Shown here piece by piece: positions 1-9,591 of a stretch of 21,208 bases of DNA. The notes below the pieces were generated by a model. The model had not been told where the DNA came from. It worked only from the letters and a program-made list of their open reading frames with translations, and searched no databases. Made by a program: the position numbers and the translations under genes. Origin of the DNA: Chara braunii (lineage: Eukaryota > Streptophyta > Charophyceae > Charales > Characeae); assembly GCA_003427395.1 (NCBI GenBank), contig BFEA01000292.1:739774-760981 (forward strand). Direction: 5' to 3'. Each line of letters begins with the position of its first letter. The first letter of the stretch is position 1.

Positions 1-48
1 ATTTGGCATAATCTGCGCAGCACCGTGTTCGCGTTCGGAAGCGAACAC

Positions 49-200
49 GAACATGTTCGCCCAAGCCCAAAACCCTTCGTGATACGTAATTGGTCATGAC
101 GAAGTGTTGGCGCCAATGATTTTTTGGTCATCACGCCTAACGGCGACCTGTGTAGCACATCGAACATGTTCAGAGATCTTCCGAACGTCTGAACATGTTC
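49..200. repeat. Three copies of the palindrome GAACATGTTC
   Basis: The perfect 10-bp palindrome GAACATGTTC occurs at 49-58, 162-171 and 191-200, each beside further GTTCG/CGAAC half-sites. Three copies in about 150 bp is more than chance predicts for one 10-mer. It could be a cluster of dimeric protein-binding sites or the remains of a degenerate repeat. Function is not known. Confidence 0.5.
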
Positions 201-406
201 GGAGCAACGACCTTGAGATATCATCACAGAACTGACCAAGCCCAATTAATTCAAAATTGTAGGATTGTACTCACCTCCTTTCAATAAGGTTCGACTTCAG
301 GTTTGTGTTTCAGTAGTCGAGGGTGTTTCAATTGAGGTAGGCTCATTAGTACTAGGCTCGTTTGCGGTACCGGCATCCGAAACGTACCGGTCACGAACAA
401 AGACGG

Positions 407-444
<38 letters not shown>
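407..444 (+). repeat. 38-nt poly-A tract
   Basis: There is an uninterrupted run of 38 A residues followed by GGGAGGAGGGG. It may be the 3' tail of a retroposed element on the plus strand, but I could not identify a LINE or SINE body upstream or a target-site duplication. Length in a homopolymer of this size is also unreliable in assemblies. It creates artificial poly-Lys and poly-Phe frames. Confidence 0.7.
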
Positions 445-447
<3 letters not shown>

Positions 448-713
448 AGGAGGGGACGAAACCTTTGCCCTCGGTCCCAGCTATTGGACCCGTGGGCACC
501 GTCGACAGCAAACCCAAAGGGCACAACCCTATCGCCTTCAACCCCTCGAATTGCTCTTGTGCCGTCATCCGTTGGGTTCGATTCTTGAATCTCCTAGATG
601 AAAGTTCGACACCGCAACCAATAGTGCTAGGCCCAAGGCTGAGTTCAACACTAGCGCACATATCGCGCGACGCGTGGGCCCACTATAACACTCCAAGGCC
701 ACACCTTCGCCCG

Positions 714-752
714 CGAATCGAACCCACGCCCAACAAGTTTTCATCTCTACCA
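714..752 (-). repeat. tRNA-derived (SINE-like) fragment
   Basis: On the minus strand a D-arm-like TGGTAGAGATG (742-752) is followed by a good B box, GGTTCGATTCG (714-724). The anticodon-arm length and the acceptor stem do not fit a working tRNA. This looks like the internal promoter part of a tRNA-derived SINE or a tRNA pseudogene. Confidence 0.4.
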
Positions 753-1327
753 CGCAGAGGTCTGTTCCGTGCTTTTATCCTATCGTTCACTTCGTTCATC
801 ACCCTAAGATCGCACAACCATCAAAGCCGCCCTCTGCATGAGCGCACACACACCACGGTCACTCCAATGGAAAGGATCACTTAGTCCTGATTTAATCAAA
901 GTCAAAATTTGCCCAGCAGATGCGTAGGCGCTATAACATCAATGAGAAACATCACGCTCACCTCAAATTGTACGCCCACACACTCTCTCTTTTTCTAGTC
1001 AAACACTTAGTCAACGTAAAAGAGAATACAGTCGCGACTCGTGTGGCGCACTTAAATTCTAAGTCAGAACTTTCTGTTACTTGCAAAAACCAGGGCGGAT
1101 ACCCTTGTAAGGGTATTCGCACCGACAGCACGGCCTCCAACTCAAGGACCGCAGCCTCCTCGGCCTTCTACGGGCAGGTACCGGTCCGTCGCATGCCCCT
1201 TGCTAAGCCCTCCCCTCAAAATTGCCCACCCTCCCGAACGACCACCAACGTTGAAAGTTAAATTGACTTCGAAAATCTCGAGGGCAAAAAATGCAACCCT
1301 AACGGGCTGCGACCTAAGTGCGCCGCA

Positions 1328-1354
1328 GGCTCGAACCCACACCCAACTGAGCTA
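1328..1354 (-). repeat. tRNA-like D arm joined to T arm
   Basis: On the minus strand a consensus A box, TAGCTCAGTTGG (1343-1354), is followed after only five bases by a consensus B box, GGTTCGAGCC (1328-1337). The whole anticodon arm and variable loop are absent. It is therefore not a tRNA gene. It is either a deleted tRNA pseudogene or the head of a tRNA-derived SINE with a collapsed internal promoter. Confidence 0.5.
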
Positions 1355-1737
1355 GAGGACTTGCCTGCATCGGGTCGGGCTTAGCGTACCGTGGATACGG
1401 CGGGTATGCAAGGACTTTTCGTGAACTTGGCTCTCACATGTGGATTCCACGCGTGAAACGAAGCTGCGTTGTCAGGGAACCTCGGGTTTGAGGCCTGGCT
1501 CCACTACTCACGACATGCACAAAATATATATATGGTAGTTCGCAGCCAGGAATGGTTGCGTATAGATGGTTGCGTTTTGCCCGGTGGCTGCATATAGAAA
1601 CCTGCTTTAGGGTCAGGTGGGGACGAGTGCACCAAGGCAGCCAACGTTGTCCAGCTGCATGCACAATGTGGGTCATCGACGACCGTTGTCGGATGTGTTG
1701 TCGTGTAGAGGCGTGCACAACTAGGCCTGAAAAATAG

Positions 1738-1797
1738 GCGTAAGTGGGTATAAAATATGTGTAAGTAGGTATAAAATAGGTGTAAGTGGGTAATAGG
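1738..1797 (+). repeat. Short tandem repeat, ~21-bp unit, about 3 copies
   Basis: Three adjacent degenerate copies of a unit containing GTAAGTGGGTATAAAAT, the last one truncated. It is a simple local tandem repeat with no sign of function. Confidence 0.6.
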
Positions 1798-1837
1798 GCG
1801 TCGCCCCGTCGCCCGACCGTTCGTTACTCGTTACATT

Positions 1838-1909
1838 GGGAGATCGACGGCGGCGAACTGGCTGAATCCTTTTGGGAGATCGACGGAGGCGGACTGACTG
1901 AATCCTTTG
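1838..1909 (+). repeat. 36-bp tandem duplication
   Basis: Two adjacent 36-bp copies begin GGGAGATCGACGG and end CTGAATCCTTTT or a close variant. They differ at a few positions. A T-rich stretch follows directly. Confidence 0.7.
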
Positions 1910-2023
1910 CAAGTTTTTTTTGTTGCGAGGTTTTTTTTTTTTTTTTTGAACCAAATTGTGGCCGTGTTTGTGGAGATGTGCATGAAAAAAAAAAAACTCG
2001 ACATGCACAAAAGACAAAAATAT

Positions 2024-2228
2024 TGTCGGTGTATCTTTTCATATTCTAGTGGAAGATTCACTCTCGTTTTGCACATTTCGAGAGTAGTGCAGCGAGGCCC
2101 TTTATCTGGCCCAGACTGGCGTCCGGTCATTGTGATTCTGCGAGCGCCTGCGGGACTCGCTGCACTACTCTTGAAAGGTGCAAAACGAGAGTGAATCTTC
2201 CGCTAGAGCATGGAAAGATACAACGACA
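2024..2228. mobile_element. Foldback (MITE-like) element or hairpin RNA locus
   Basis: Two 72-bp arms, 2024-2095 and 2157-2228, are inverted copies of each other with only a handful of mismatches and no indels. The 61-bp loop lies at 2096-2156. Both outer flanks run straight into A- or T-rich sequence. The size and symmetry fit a foldback MITE. A transcript would fold into a long stem like a plant-type miRNA or siRNA precursor. No transposase-like open frame and no clear target-site duplication are visible; the low-complexity flanks would hide one. Confidence 0.75.
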
Positions 2229-2434
2229 TGATTTTTTTTTATTTTTTATTTTTTTCACATGAGGAATTTCTTTTTTTCTTTTTTTAAATAACACGAGGAA
2301 TTTCCGACATGTATCTCACAAAAAATATTGGTCAGATTTTATCCAAGAAGTTCGGGTACTTCAATTGGGCGGGCGGGGCTACAATTTTTTTGTCTTTCTT
2401 CTACACTTCGGAGAGCGGCAATGTTCGTGCAAAG

Positions 2435-2538
2435 AAGAAATGAACATGCCGTTCTTTACGACCACGTTCAGGCTTTTAAGCACGTGTTAAGAAACGAACC
2501 TGTCGGTCCTTACGACCAGGTTCAGGCTTTCTAGCATG
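2435..2538 (+). repeat. 54-bp direct repeat, two copies
   Basis: Two adjacent copies at 54-bp spacing share AAGAAA-GAAC at the start and TTCAGGCTTT near the end, with TTACGACCA in the middle. They are diverged by several substitutions, so the duplication is not recent. Confidence 0.7.
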
Positions 2539-2980
2539 AGCGTAGTAACACGTAGTAACGGTTGGGGACTGGGCCTCAGACTCCAGAGAAAGGGCGCTCC
2601 AGAGGCTGGGCCTCGCTCCACTGTGCTCAACATTCTACACGTATCCGGAATGCTACGTATCGACCAGATTCATTCCGACTAATCAAACGTTTTGAATGTA
2701 TCGGTATACTAAAGAGGTCCAGATTCGACAGTGAAGCGAATAGCCCACTACCTACGCAGGTGACAAAAGGTTCCGCCAGTTGGTACACCTCTGAACTGGT
2801 GAAATACCGACCGCAGTTCGAACTCCAATATAGAACGGTGTTTTCGTTAAAAATGAAATGTTTTGTAAAAAGTGATCATAATGAAGTTAACAAATTCGCC
2901 AGAACAAAAGTAAATTTAACAACAAGAGCAGAGGATTTTAGCATCTTATTGATAAATATTGTATAACCAAGTATTGAAAA

Positions 2981-3089
2981 GAAAATTGCATATCCGCATC
3001 AATACAAGTTTCATTAGTCAACTATCCATGCTTCTATTTTTAAAGAAAGTCGCATATCTGCATCAATACAAGTTTCATGAATTAACTAT
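2981..3089 (+). repeat. 45-bp direct repeat at 64-bp spacing
   Basis: Copies at 2981-3025 and 3045-3089 share the block CATCAATACAAGTTTCAT and flanking GCATAT and AACTAT. A 19-bp spacer separates them. No terminal inverted repeat is evident, so this is a local duplication rather than an element end that I can prove. Confidence 0.7.
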
Positions 3090-3855
3090 TGTATATTATT
3101 CGAACCTTTCATAACATGAATACATCCATTCTATCACAAAATCCAAGAACTTCAAGTCATATTCAATTTATTATATTAATTATAATATCAAACTTACAAC
3201 ATGGACACATATTGCAAAACGTGAGACTAAGTGAGTGTCGAATCAAGTTGAACTTGACAATGTTTCAATCAGTTCGGAATCTGATATTCCTTGAACTTAA
3301 AGGCTTACATGAAAAAACAGAAAAACCTTGCATGTGACCTTAGAAGAAAATTTAAAGATCTGTTAATATTTGACAGCAAAGTGCAGCGGACACTCCAAAA
3401 ACACGTACAAAAATCCTGCTTAACTACAACAACACAATTAAATGAAAACACGTGCAAAAGTTCAACATTAAAAGCAATTTGAAAGCAGTGTCACCCATAA
3501 ACTATCAGAACACAAACCTTAGTTCGAATCCCACTGAACTCAGATAACCAAATAACTCTATATTAATGCAGGACTGGGCTATTCGAACTTAGATGATGTC
3601 TCAAGGCCACTGACCGAGTAAGAGGGAAAAAAAAAAAAAATGCAAAGCACAAATGACACTCCGAAAATAGGCAAAACAAGCCTAGTAACTAGATCGACTA
3701 CAGGGATAAACAAATGCGATCAAGACAACATTTTAGTCTGTCCTTGTATAAGTTATCCAATCTTCTACAATGATGGTATCAGTTTGTCCGTCAAATGTCG
3801 GGTCCTTGTACTCTATATAACTTTCTATTACTTCATATTCGCGCAGCATGAGACT

Positions 3856-4363
3856 TCACAAATATTTGATAGTCGTGTCCACAAACCCATCCATGAGTGT
3901 TTTGAGTAATGGTTGCTCCATGATCCTCCTTCGGAATTCTTGTCGTCGTCGTTCATCGATGTTGTCTGCATTGGAAACACTTGCACTTGCAGAATAGTCA
4001 TTATGAATAAGGAAAGATACTTTGCACTGACCTCGAACAGTTGCCGCTGCACAAAACAAGGTCATCACGTTGAAATTGTTGTGGCAGAATTTGACTGCTG
4101 AATAATACAATTCCGAAAAGGGTGCGAGCACTTCTCGCGGGTATGTTCTCGTTCCACAACACCTCCGACCACAAATATATAGTGACTCTCGAGGAGAATG
4201 TTCCCAGTCTTCCGGTGGGGCATCCACACCTCTAACACTGAGTACTGGACTGTCAAAGATCACTTCAGATGTGAAGAAAACTGGACCCATATCATGCCAT
4301 ATATTTCTTCCCCACACCATGTTACTTGGCGGCCATCCAGTCGTCACAAATGGTTGAACCATT
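3856..4363 (-). CDS. Second exon of the DUF7869 gene, unknown C-terminal domain
   Basis: This is an open stretch of about 168 codons ending at 3856. It contains MVWGRNIWHDMGPVFF and a Cys pair (CGRRCCGTRTY), and ends in a basic helix rich in Arg (ERRRQEFRRRIMEQ). I do not recognise the domain. It connects in frame to the transposase through the 4364-4485 intron. An optional 66-nt intron (3966-4031), with donor GTCAGT and acceptor TTCCAATGCAG, would remove 22 codons without changing frame. It could instead be a separate gene, but the precise splice phase favours one gene. Confidence 0.45.
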
Positions 4364-4485
4364 CTGCAACACATGAAAATACAGTTTAAATATATATAAA
4401 TGAAAGCTTAATGGCAACTAAATAACGTACTAATACGTGTAAAGAAATACGATTAGCTCTTCTTCAAAACCTATTGAAAACCTAC
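4364..4485 (-). other. Probable 122-bp GT-AG intron
   Basis: On the minus strand the exon ends GATCA and is followed by GTAGGT, a consensus donor, at 4485-4480. The acceptor TGTGTTGCAG ends at 4364 behind a T-rich stretch. Splicing joins CA to A and rebuilds a Gln codon, so that exon 2 continues as Met-Val-Gln-Pro in the long open frame. The in-frame TAG at 4482-4484 is then intronic. This is inferred from sequence; no transcript data are available. Confidence 0.55.
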
Positions 4486-5248
4486 TGATCTTCATTATCG
4501 GGAAGTGAAAGGCATACCAAGGCCTTCTCTCTGGCCGATTTTGGAATGTGCACTCCATTTTCTAAATGCAATGTCTTTGATGTTCAGCTCCACACAACAC
4601 AGTCTACATGCTGCCACTGTTGTGATGTTGTGTTGTCTTTCTTCCACGTCTTCTTCCATGCGTTCGAATACTGCACAGAAAGACGTTTAGCAATAGGTTG
4701 TGGCACCCAATATTCAATAAGAATATGATTGAAAGTTGACGACTTCATATGGTTGTCTACATCAGAAATGACTCTACCCATCCATACAGGAACTCCCTCA
4801 TCGATATCATCTTGGGAAGGACGCAAGAGAACGAATTGGTCTTTTTCGACATCCACAGCTGGGTTGAGTTCCGCCTTTGGACGCTGATTGGCCGGCCCAA
4901 TGAACAACAACTCCTTATTCTCATTGCTCTTCAAGAGGAAGGCAATATCAATATCATCTGGATCATCCTTCTTAATTTTGTCTTGTGAGGGCCAGAAGCC
5001 AGCCTTGAGTGAAGTTTTTCAAACCCAGACCTGTAATGCTCCTCGACTGTCTCGAGGAAAGTGTTCCAGTGTGAAAGAGCACTCTCCTTTGAAAAGCTAA
5101 CATCATCTTTCATTCCCAACCACTCGTGCCGCTTGTTCTCCAACCACCCAACAAACGTCTTTACACCTTCAATTCCCGATTCGAAATCCGAATACCTATC
5201 TTTAGTAGGCAGAGAAGCTGACGGCGGAACATGTGATGGCACGAATGG
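4486..5248 (-). pseudogene. DUF7869 gene, helical and SH3-like C-terminal part
   Basis: After the TGA at 5249 the same frame gives a helical segment (GFEKLHSRLASG). Near 4977 the reading moves by one base, best explained by a lost A in an A run, and continues with DPDDIDIAFLLKSNENKELL. Next come DQFVLLRP and VPVWMGRVI, which resemble the small beta-barrel found after the core in this family. A TGA at 4584-4586 lies in this frame, and the reading beyond it (GVHIPKSAREKA) is coherent, so it may be a further nonsense mutation. The segment ends with a splice donor at 4485. Confidence 0.55.
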
Positions 5249-6418
5249 TCATTCGGGTCCAGCATATGCTTTGTTTTCATCTCGTTTAAAGAAATATACT
5301 GGAGTAGACCATTTAGGAGAAGTGCAATACTCTTTCCACTGGAACACAGGATTGTCATCCTGCTTATAAAACCTGAATGCATGTGGACGAGTATGACCGG
5401 TCAGTCTATTGACCAGGAAGGGCTTAACAGCAGCTCGCCAATCAGCAATTTCATCCATGAATGTGCACGATGGACGTTCTTTTTTAGAATTGGCAACGAG
5501 CTTGAAGAGGTCGAGCATGGTATATGCATCATGCATTTTCAGTTTGCGAGAGAAATGACTGAAAGTGGCATCAACGTCCGTGTGTGTGTGTCCCACTAAC
5601 ATAAAACCGAATTCGACTTCTTTGAAGAAGCCAAATTTCACCAAAGTTGCAGCGAGTGCCAAAATGTATCTATTTTTGTTTTCTCTCCAACAGTTGTCAA
5701 CTTGTATCCTCAGTTTAGGAGGCAAGTCGCTCGTCGCCTGGATGTCGCGGAGAACTTTCATAATAGATGACACTACAGCATTAGAATCATGTGGATAGCA
5801 AGGGTACCATGTGTGAACATGGACCGATGGTGGGCGGCCATGTGTAATAATATCTGTTAGATTTTTTTTCAACATCGGAATATTTGCGAATGTCTTCGAT
5901 TTGTTCTCTCTGCCAAAGTGTGGAATGCTGGTCTTGCTTTGGTCCATGCCATCAATGATGATACACAAACTGTTGGAACCCGGTCTCTTCGACTCATCCT
6001 TCCACACCTCATACGCAGCACGATGTTGGAGCTGCAAGTCCAAGTGTTTCTCACGTAACGAAACAAAGTACTCACGCACACGCACGAACTTTGCGGAATT
6101 GATAGATTCTTTGTATTCGACACATTTCTCGCATTTCGCAAAGTTTTTATCAATGTCATGGAATTTCACATGCCAGAACTGCGTTCTCCACATGTTGTAG
6201 AAAACTTGGAGAGAAACACAAGGAGCACCCATGTTGTCGAATTGTGACTTTAACAACTTATAAATATCAACCTTGTTATAGCAAGCAGGCAATCTCAACA
6301 CCACTCTTGATTCCCCCTCTTTGGTCCTCATGTCATTGGGCATGGAATCTATGTTGTCTCGCACGAAGGAGCTTAGTTTCCCGTACATTGTCGCATATGT
6401 TGCTGATGTGCGTCTGAG
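5249..6418 (-). pseudogene. DUF7869 RNase H-like transposase core
   Basis: A 390-codon uninterrupted stretch carries the family's hallmark motifs. Numbered from Met at 6388, these are a CEKC zinc-knuckle-like pair at residues 86-89, IIDGMDQSK with Asp146, VDNCWRENKN with Asp231, and VGHTHTDVDATF with Asp271 and Asp273. The order and spacing fit the acidic residues of an RNase H-like fold, which would make this a DDE/D-type transposase. The assignment of catalytic residues is inferred from position. The stretch ends at the TGA at 5249-5251, after which the frame continues. This is the best preserved part of the gene. Confidence 0.75.
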
Positions 6419-6421
6419 TCA

Positions 6422-6748
6422 AGTACTGCCATGCTCCGACATATTGTAGCCTTTTGACAAAGTCATCCTTTTTTTGAGAAATGTATTTCTACACACACCC
6501 AGTGTGACACACCAAGCACTAATGCACACCTTTCGTCTCCCCACGATAGGTTGAACAATCTATTTTTCATCTTCTATGAAAGTGAACCTCTTCAACGTTT
6601 CAACCCACCACGCATCCCTGCTCTGATGGTTCTTAGAGTAGTATACGCTCCGGATAGCTTTGATGTCGTCCAGGGTCATTTGAGTGCAACACTCTCGCTT
6701 ACAGCAAACCTGCCCACGCACACTCGCCAGTGCTTTTTTGGTTAGTTT
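6422..6748 (-). pseudogene. DUF7869 gene, Cys-motif segment
   Basis: This segment lies between the first and third stops and is interrupted by the TAG at 6560-6562. It encodes VCCKRECC followed by a helical stretch (DDIKAIRSVYYS). Beyond the TAG comes GRRKVCISAWCVTLGV, the usual second conserved block of DUF7869 proteins, where a Cys precedes a helix-turn-helix-like segment. The two Cys clusters may bind zinc; that is an inference. Continuity on both sides of the TAG argues for a nonsense mutation and against an intron, and the gaps are too short for GT-AG introns. Confidence 0.6.
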
Positions 6749-7342
6749 TCAATGAACTGATTGCAGAATCTTCTTTGACCGCGGCATTCTGAGACGAAAA
6801 GTATAAGGACGCTTCTCTGAGGACAAACGTTTTGAAAAAATATCATCGAAATCAGAGATCACGTCACAATTCTCATCGTCATTTCGACAAGAGTGGTCAC
6901 TGTTCCGGTCAGTGTACGTTTGCGGAAGATCGGTTTTATCTGGAGAACTATCAGCACTAGACGACATCGAAGCACTTGAATCTGAACCACCTTCATCACC
7001 CTCACCAAACAGAAGACCGGTGTACTTGAAATCTCGAAGTGAACTCCTCGGCACCCATACAACACGATTTACATCGGATGCGTCGTTGTCAGTAGAGGAG
7101 GCCTTACCGTCCTGACCTTCAACATTCTCTGCATCACAGGTTCGAACCGGGCATCGAAGGACGGGATACGCACTTTCACATGCAGTGTCCGCACACGCAA
7201 TATTTCGAGACCTCTTACGAGCAGGAGATTCCGGAGCATTATCGACATGTTCGTGACCACTTCGAACATCTTGTGAACACATTGGCAGGTGCGGTGGAGA
7301 AAAATCCTCATTGAGCATTGTATTAGACGCCACACAGTCCAT
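6749..7342 (-). pseudogene. DUF7869 gene, N-terminal acidic region
   Basis: This is the first 197 codons of the decayed transposase, ending at the TGA at 6749-6751. The sequence is low-complexity and rich in Ser, Asp and Glu, with a short basic motif near residue 40 (ARKRSR) and a basic tail (RLRMPRSK). Such acidic, disordered leaders are common in front of the Cys motif of transposases. No enzyme motif is visible. The frame continues after the stop without a shift. Confidence 0.55.
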
Positions 7343-8499
7343 GCTTTCCAAGGTTGTGCTGCAAGCCTACCATGGCATAGCATGCACACCACAAGCCATG
7401 CACGAGACGTGTCTTCGACAACAAAACAGCGGACCACTGTCAAAAGGCGAAAATCAGAGGTCAATGAAATGAAGCAGACAACCATCCCTACACAACAGCG
7501 AGGAACACAACCCTACAAATGACCCTGAGAAACACAGTCCGTGCTAAAGGCGCAATACACGCGAAAGAGTCTGTCCAGGTCGGAGATCGATCCACAATGG
7601 GAAGCGTAGCACATGTCAAGTCGAGGCACAAGCAACCGGAAACACAGCGTGCAACAGCATTGAAAAGGCGGAGATCTTGACGCGCAACAGGAAACGCAGC
7701 ACATGTCACGTCGGGCACCAGCTTCGGAAAGGAATAGACCATGGTGTTCAAAACCCAGCGGGCACCAACAGCGGAACGGCGAAGACTTTGGCGCGCAGCA
7801 CACAGCTTGGCACGAGGGAATTGATAGGAAAAATTCTATATTACTCCAGGAACTACAGCGACTGGACACACGTGGTAAGCGTGGTAATCACCACCCACGC
7901 AGAGCGGGCATGAAAACTGCCACGAGTGAGCAGGAATACCATCCTGGCAACGCGACTGTACCATCGTGGCAAAGCGACTGCCTCGCCCAACACGGAAGGG
8001 TCCCCCGTCTTGATTCCCGGCATGCGTGGTACTCACCACCCACCCAGAGCGGGCAGGAAAACTGCCACGAGTGAGCAGGAAAACCATCGTGGCAACGCGA
8101 CCGCCTCGCCCAACACGGAATGGTCCCCCGTCTTGATTCCCAGGTACCAGACTCCGAGGATTCGAAACGAAATTCGCGCAGAGTTCGTTCTACGGCGCAC
8201 AACGGGTTTCCAGATAGCCAGGCTGAGAAGGCAAACGACTGTGGCGACGCCAATGTCGCGACCAACACGACAGGAGCTCCATTGTATATTACAAGGTGGG
8301 GGTCGTGGCGCAATCTCGCAACAAGCAGTCAGTGCTGCAAGAGACAAAAGGCAGTCACCCAGGCACTATGTTCAGCTGGCGCAACTCACACTAAACTCTG
8401 TGCAAGTCGAAACATAGGTGGGGGTCGTGGCGAAAAAGAGCAGGGTGTTCGACACGACCAAGACCACGTTTGACCATGGCGGACACAACGATCAGCATG
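7343..8499. other. Gene-free stretch upstream of the DUF7869 gene
   Basis: No gene is supported. Open frames on both strands are mutual shadows without recognisable motifs. The segment carries imperfect repeats at about 7604-7635 and 7690-7718 (both contain GCACATGTCA) and a larger duplication at 7881-8145. Part of it should be the 5' flank and promoter of the minus-strand gene, but no clear TATA box stands out. Confidence 0.5.
7881..8145 (+). repeat. 145-bp tandem duplication with nested 22-bp duplication
   Basis: Two adjacent copies start at 7881 and 8026. Both contain CTGCCACGAGTGAGCAGGAA and end near CCCCCGTCTTGATTCCC. The first copy has an extra internal duplication, 7937-7958 and 7959-7980, each reading TACCATC-TGGCAA-GCGACTG. 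Substitutions between copies are few, so it is moderately recent. Confidence 0.75.
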
Positions 8500-9242
8500 C
8501 TCGTCATGACGGCCACCGTGTCAGACCCGACGACCATCGTGCCGGACACGACGACCGTCGTCGACGATCGTGTCGGACACGAAGACGGTCGTGCTCGACA
8601 CGATGGCGGTCGTGTTCGACACGACGACGACCGTGTTCGACACGACGTCGATCACGACGACGGCCGTGCACGACAACAAGCCGAACTCGACGACGAGCGT
8701 GTTCGACACGACGACGGCCGTGTTCGACACGATGGCGATCGTGTTCGACCCAACGACGATCGTGTTCAACACGACAACCAGCGTGTTCGACACGACAAGG
8801 ATCGTGTTCGACACGACGACCATCATGTTCGACACGACGATGACCGTGTCGGACACGACGATGATCGTGTTTGACACGATGCCCAGCGTGTTCGACACGA
8901 CAACGATCGTGTTCAACATGACGACCATCATGTTTGACACGACGACCAGCGTGGCGGACACGACAACGATCGTGTTCAACACGACGACCATCGTGTTTGA
9001 CACGACGACCAGCGTGTCGAACACGACAACGATCGTGTTCAACACGACGACCATCATGTACGACGATCGTGTTTGACACGACGACCAGTGTGTTCGACAC
9101 GACAATGATCGTGTTCAACACGACGACCGTCGTGTTTGACACGACGACCAGTGTGTCGGACACGACAATGATCGTGTTCAACACGACGACCATCGTGTTC
9201 GACACGACGACGACTGTGTCGCCCATCGTGTTCGACACGACG
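8500..9242 (+). repeat. Minisatellite array 1, 21-bp unit
   Basis: About 30 units follow a consensus close to GATCGTGTTCGACACGACGAC. From roughly 8770 onward they are arranged as triplets beginning CAG, GAT and CAT, a 63-bp higher-order period. The core TCGTGT-TCG-ACACGA is a dyad with 6-bp arms. Because 21 is divisible by three, several frames stay open on both strands (VFDTTTx repeats on plus, VEHDGRR-type on minus). I regard these as by-products, not genes. A few units are broken near 8650-8690 and 9055-9070. Confidence 0.85.
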
Positions 9243-9591
9243 ACGACTGCGGTGAAAGTGTTCGAGAAAACTTGTTGACGTCACCGATAAACCAGCACTG
9301 GAGACGAAGGCTTTTCTCTTTTTCTCGCGAGGGGGGGGACCGTGTTGGCCGAAGCGGCACTAACTTGGAGAGCGGGGCAGTTGTCGTGTCGACGTTGGCG
9401 GACGGCTGCGCTGATTCTCCCAGAATGCGAACAATGACACAATGTCGCGGGTACTCATGTGCGCGAATCGCATTTCTGCTCTGCAGCTGAACGTCATCCC
9501 CGCGCCTCCGCTCTGGCCAAGGGGGGAAAACGATCACGGACGACTGCAGGCATTGGATCGTCCCGACGGTCCGTATTCCCGGATCGGACCG

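Larger units (their letters stand above)
1..1737. other. Gene-free left flank
   Basis: I see no convincing protein gene here. The open frames are short, overlap on both strands, and several are only open because of the poly-A tract. The stretch holds three copies of a 10-bp palindrome, a 38-nt A tract and two tRNA-derived fragments, each listed separately. A further B-box-like GGGTTCGATTC lies on the plus strand near 575-586. The content suggests old retroposed or repeat-derived DNA. Confidence 0.6.
2229..3855. other. AT-rich gene-free stretch
   Basis: I found no supported gene. It begins with T-rich low complexity (2230-2290), carries two pairs of direct repeats listed separately, and becomes strongly AT-rich from about 2840. 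A GTTCGAATCC B-box-like match sits near 3522 on the plus strand without a matching A box. A run of about 14 A residues lies near 3627-3640. It may include the 3' flank of the minus-strand transposase gene. Confidence 0.5.
3856..7342 (-). pseudogene. Decayed DUF7869-type transposase gene
   Basis: From ATG 7342 the minus strand stays in one reading frame down to about 4977, apart from stops at 6749-6751 (TGA), 6560-6562 (TAG), 6419-6421 (TGA) and 5249-5251 (TGA). A one-base loss in an A run near 4977 then shifts the frame, which continues to 4486. A 122-bp intron and a second exon ending at 3856 follow. Sequence on both sides of every stop matches the expected order of a DUF7869 protein: a Cys-rich motif, a linker, a CxxC knuckle and an RNase H-like core. 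This is one gene damaged by point mutations and not several small genes. The family is usually transposon-borne; strand transfer by the core is inferred. An in-frame TAG just upstream of 7342 supports this start. I saw no terminal inverted repeats. Confidence 0.75.

Noticed and set aside
265-661. Open frames on both strands with poly-Lys or poly-Phe
   Set aside because: They are open only because of the 38-nt A tract and have no other protein-like content.
714-1354. Functional tRNA genes
   Set aside because: The A and B boxes are present, but the anticodon arm or acceptor stem cannot be formed.
2562-2966. 134-codon plus-strand open frame
   Set aside because: It crosses a sharp change from mixed to AT-rich composition, starts without a convincing ATG and has no motif.
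8418-9278. Long open frames on both strands with heptapeptide repeats (VFDTTTx, VEHDGRR)
   Set aside because: The 21-bp repeat period is divisible by three, so any frame without a stop in the unit stays open. Several frames are open at once, which argues against coding.
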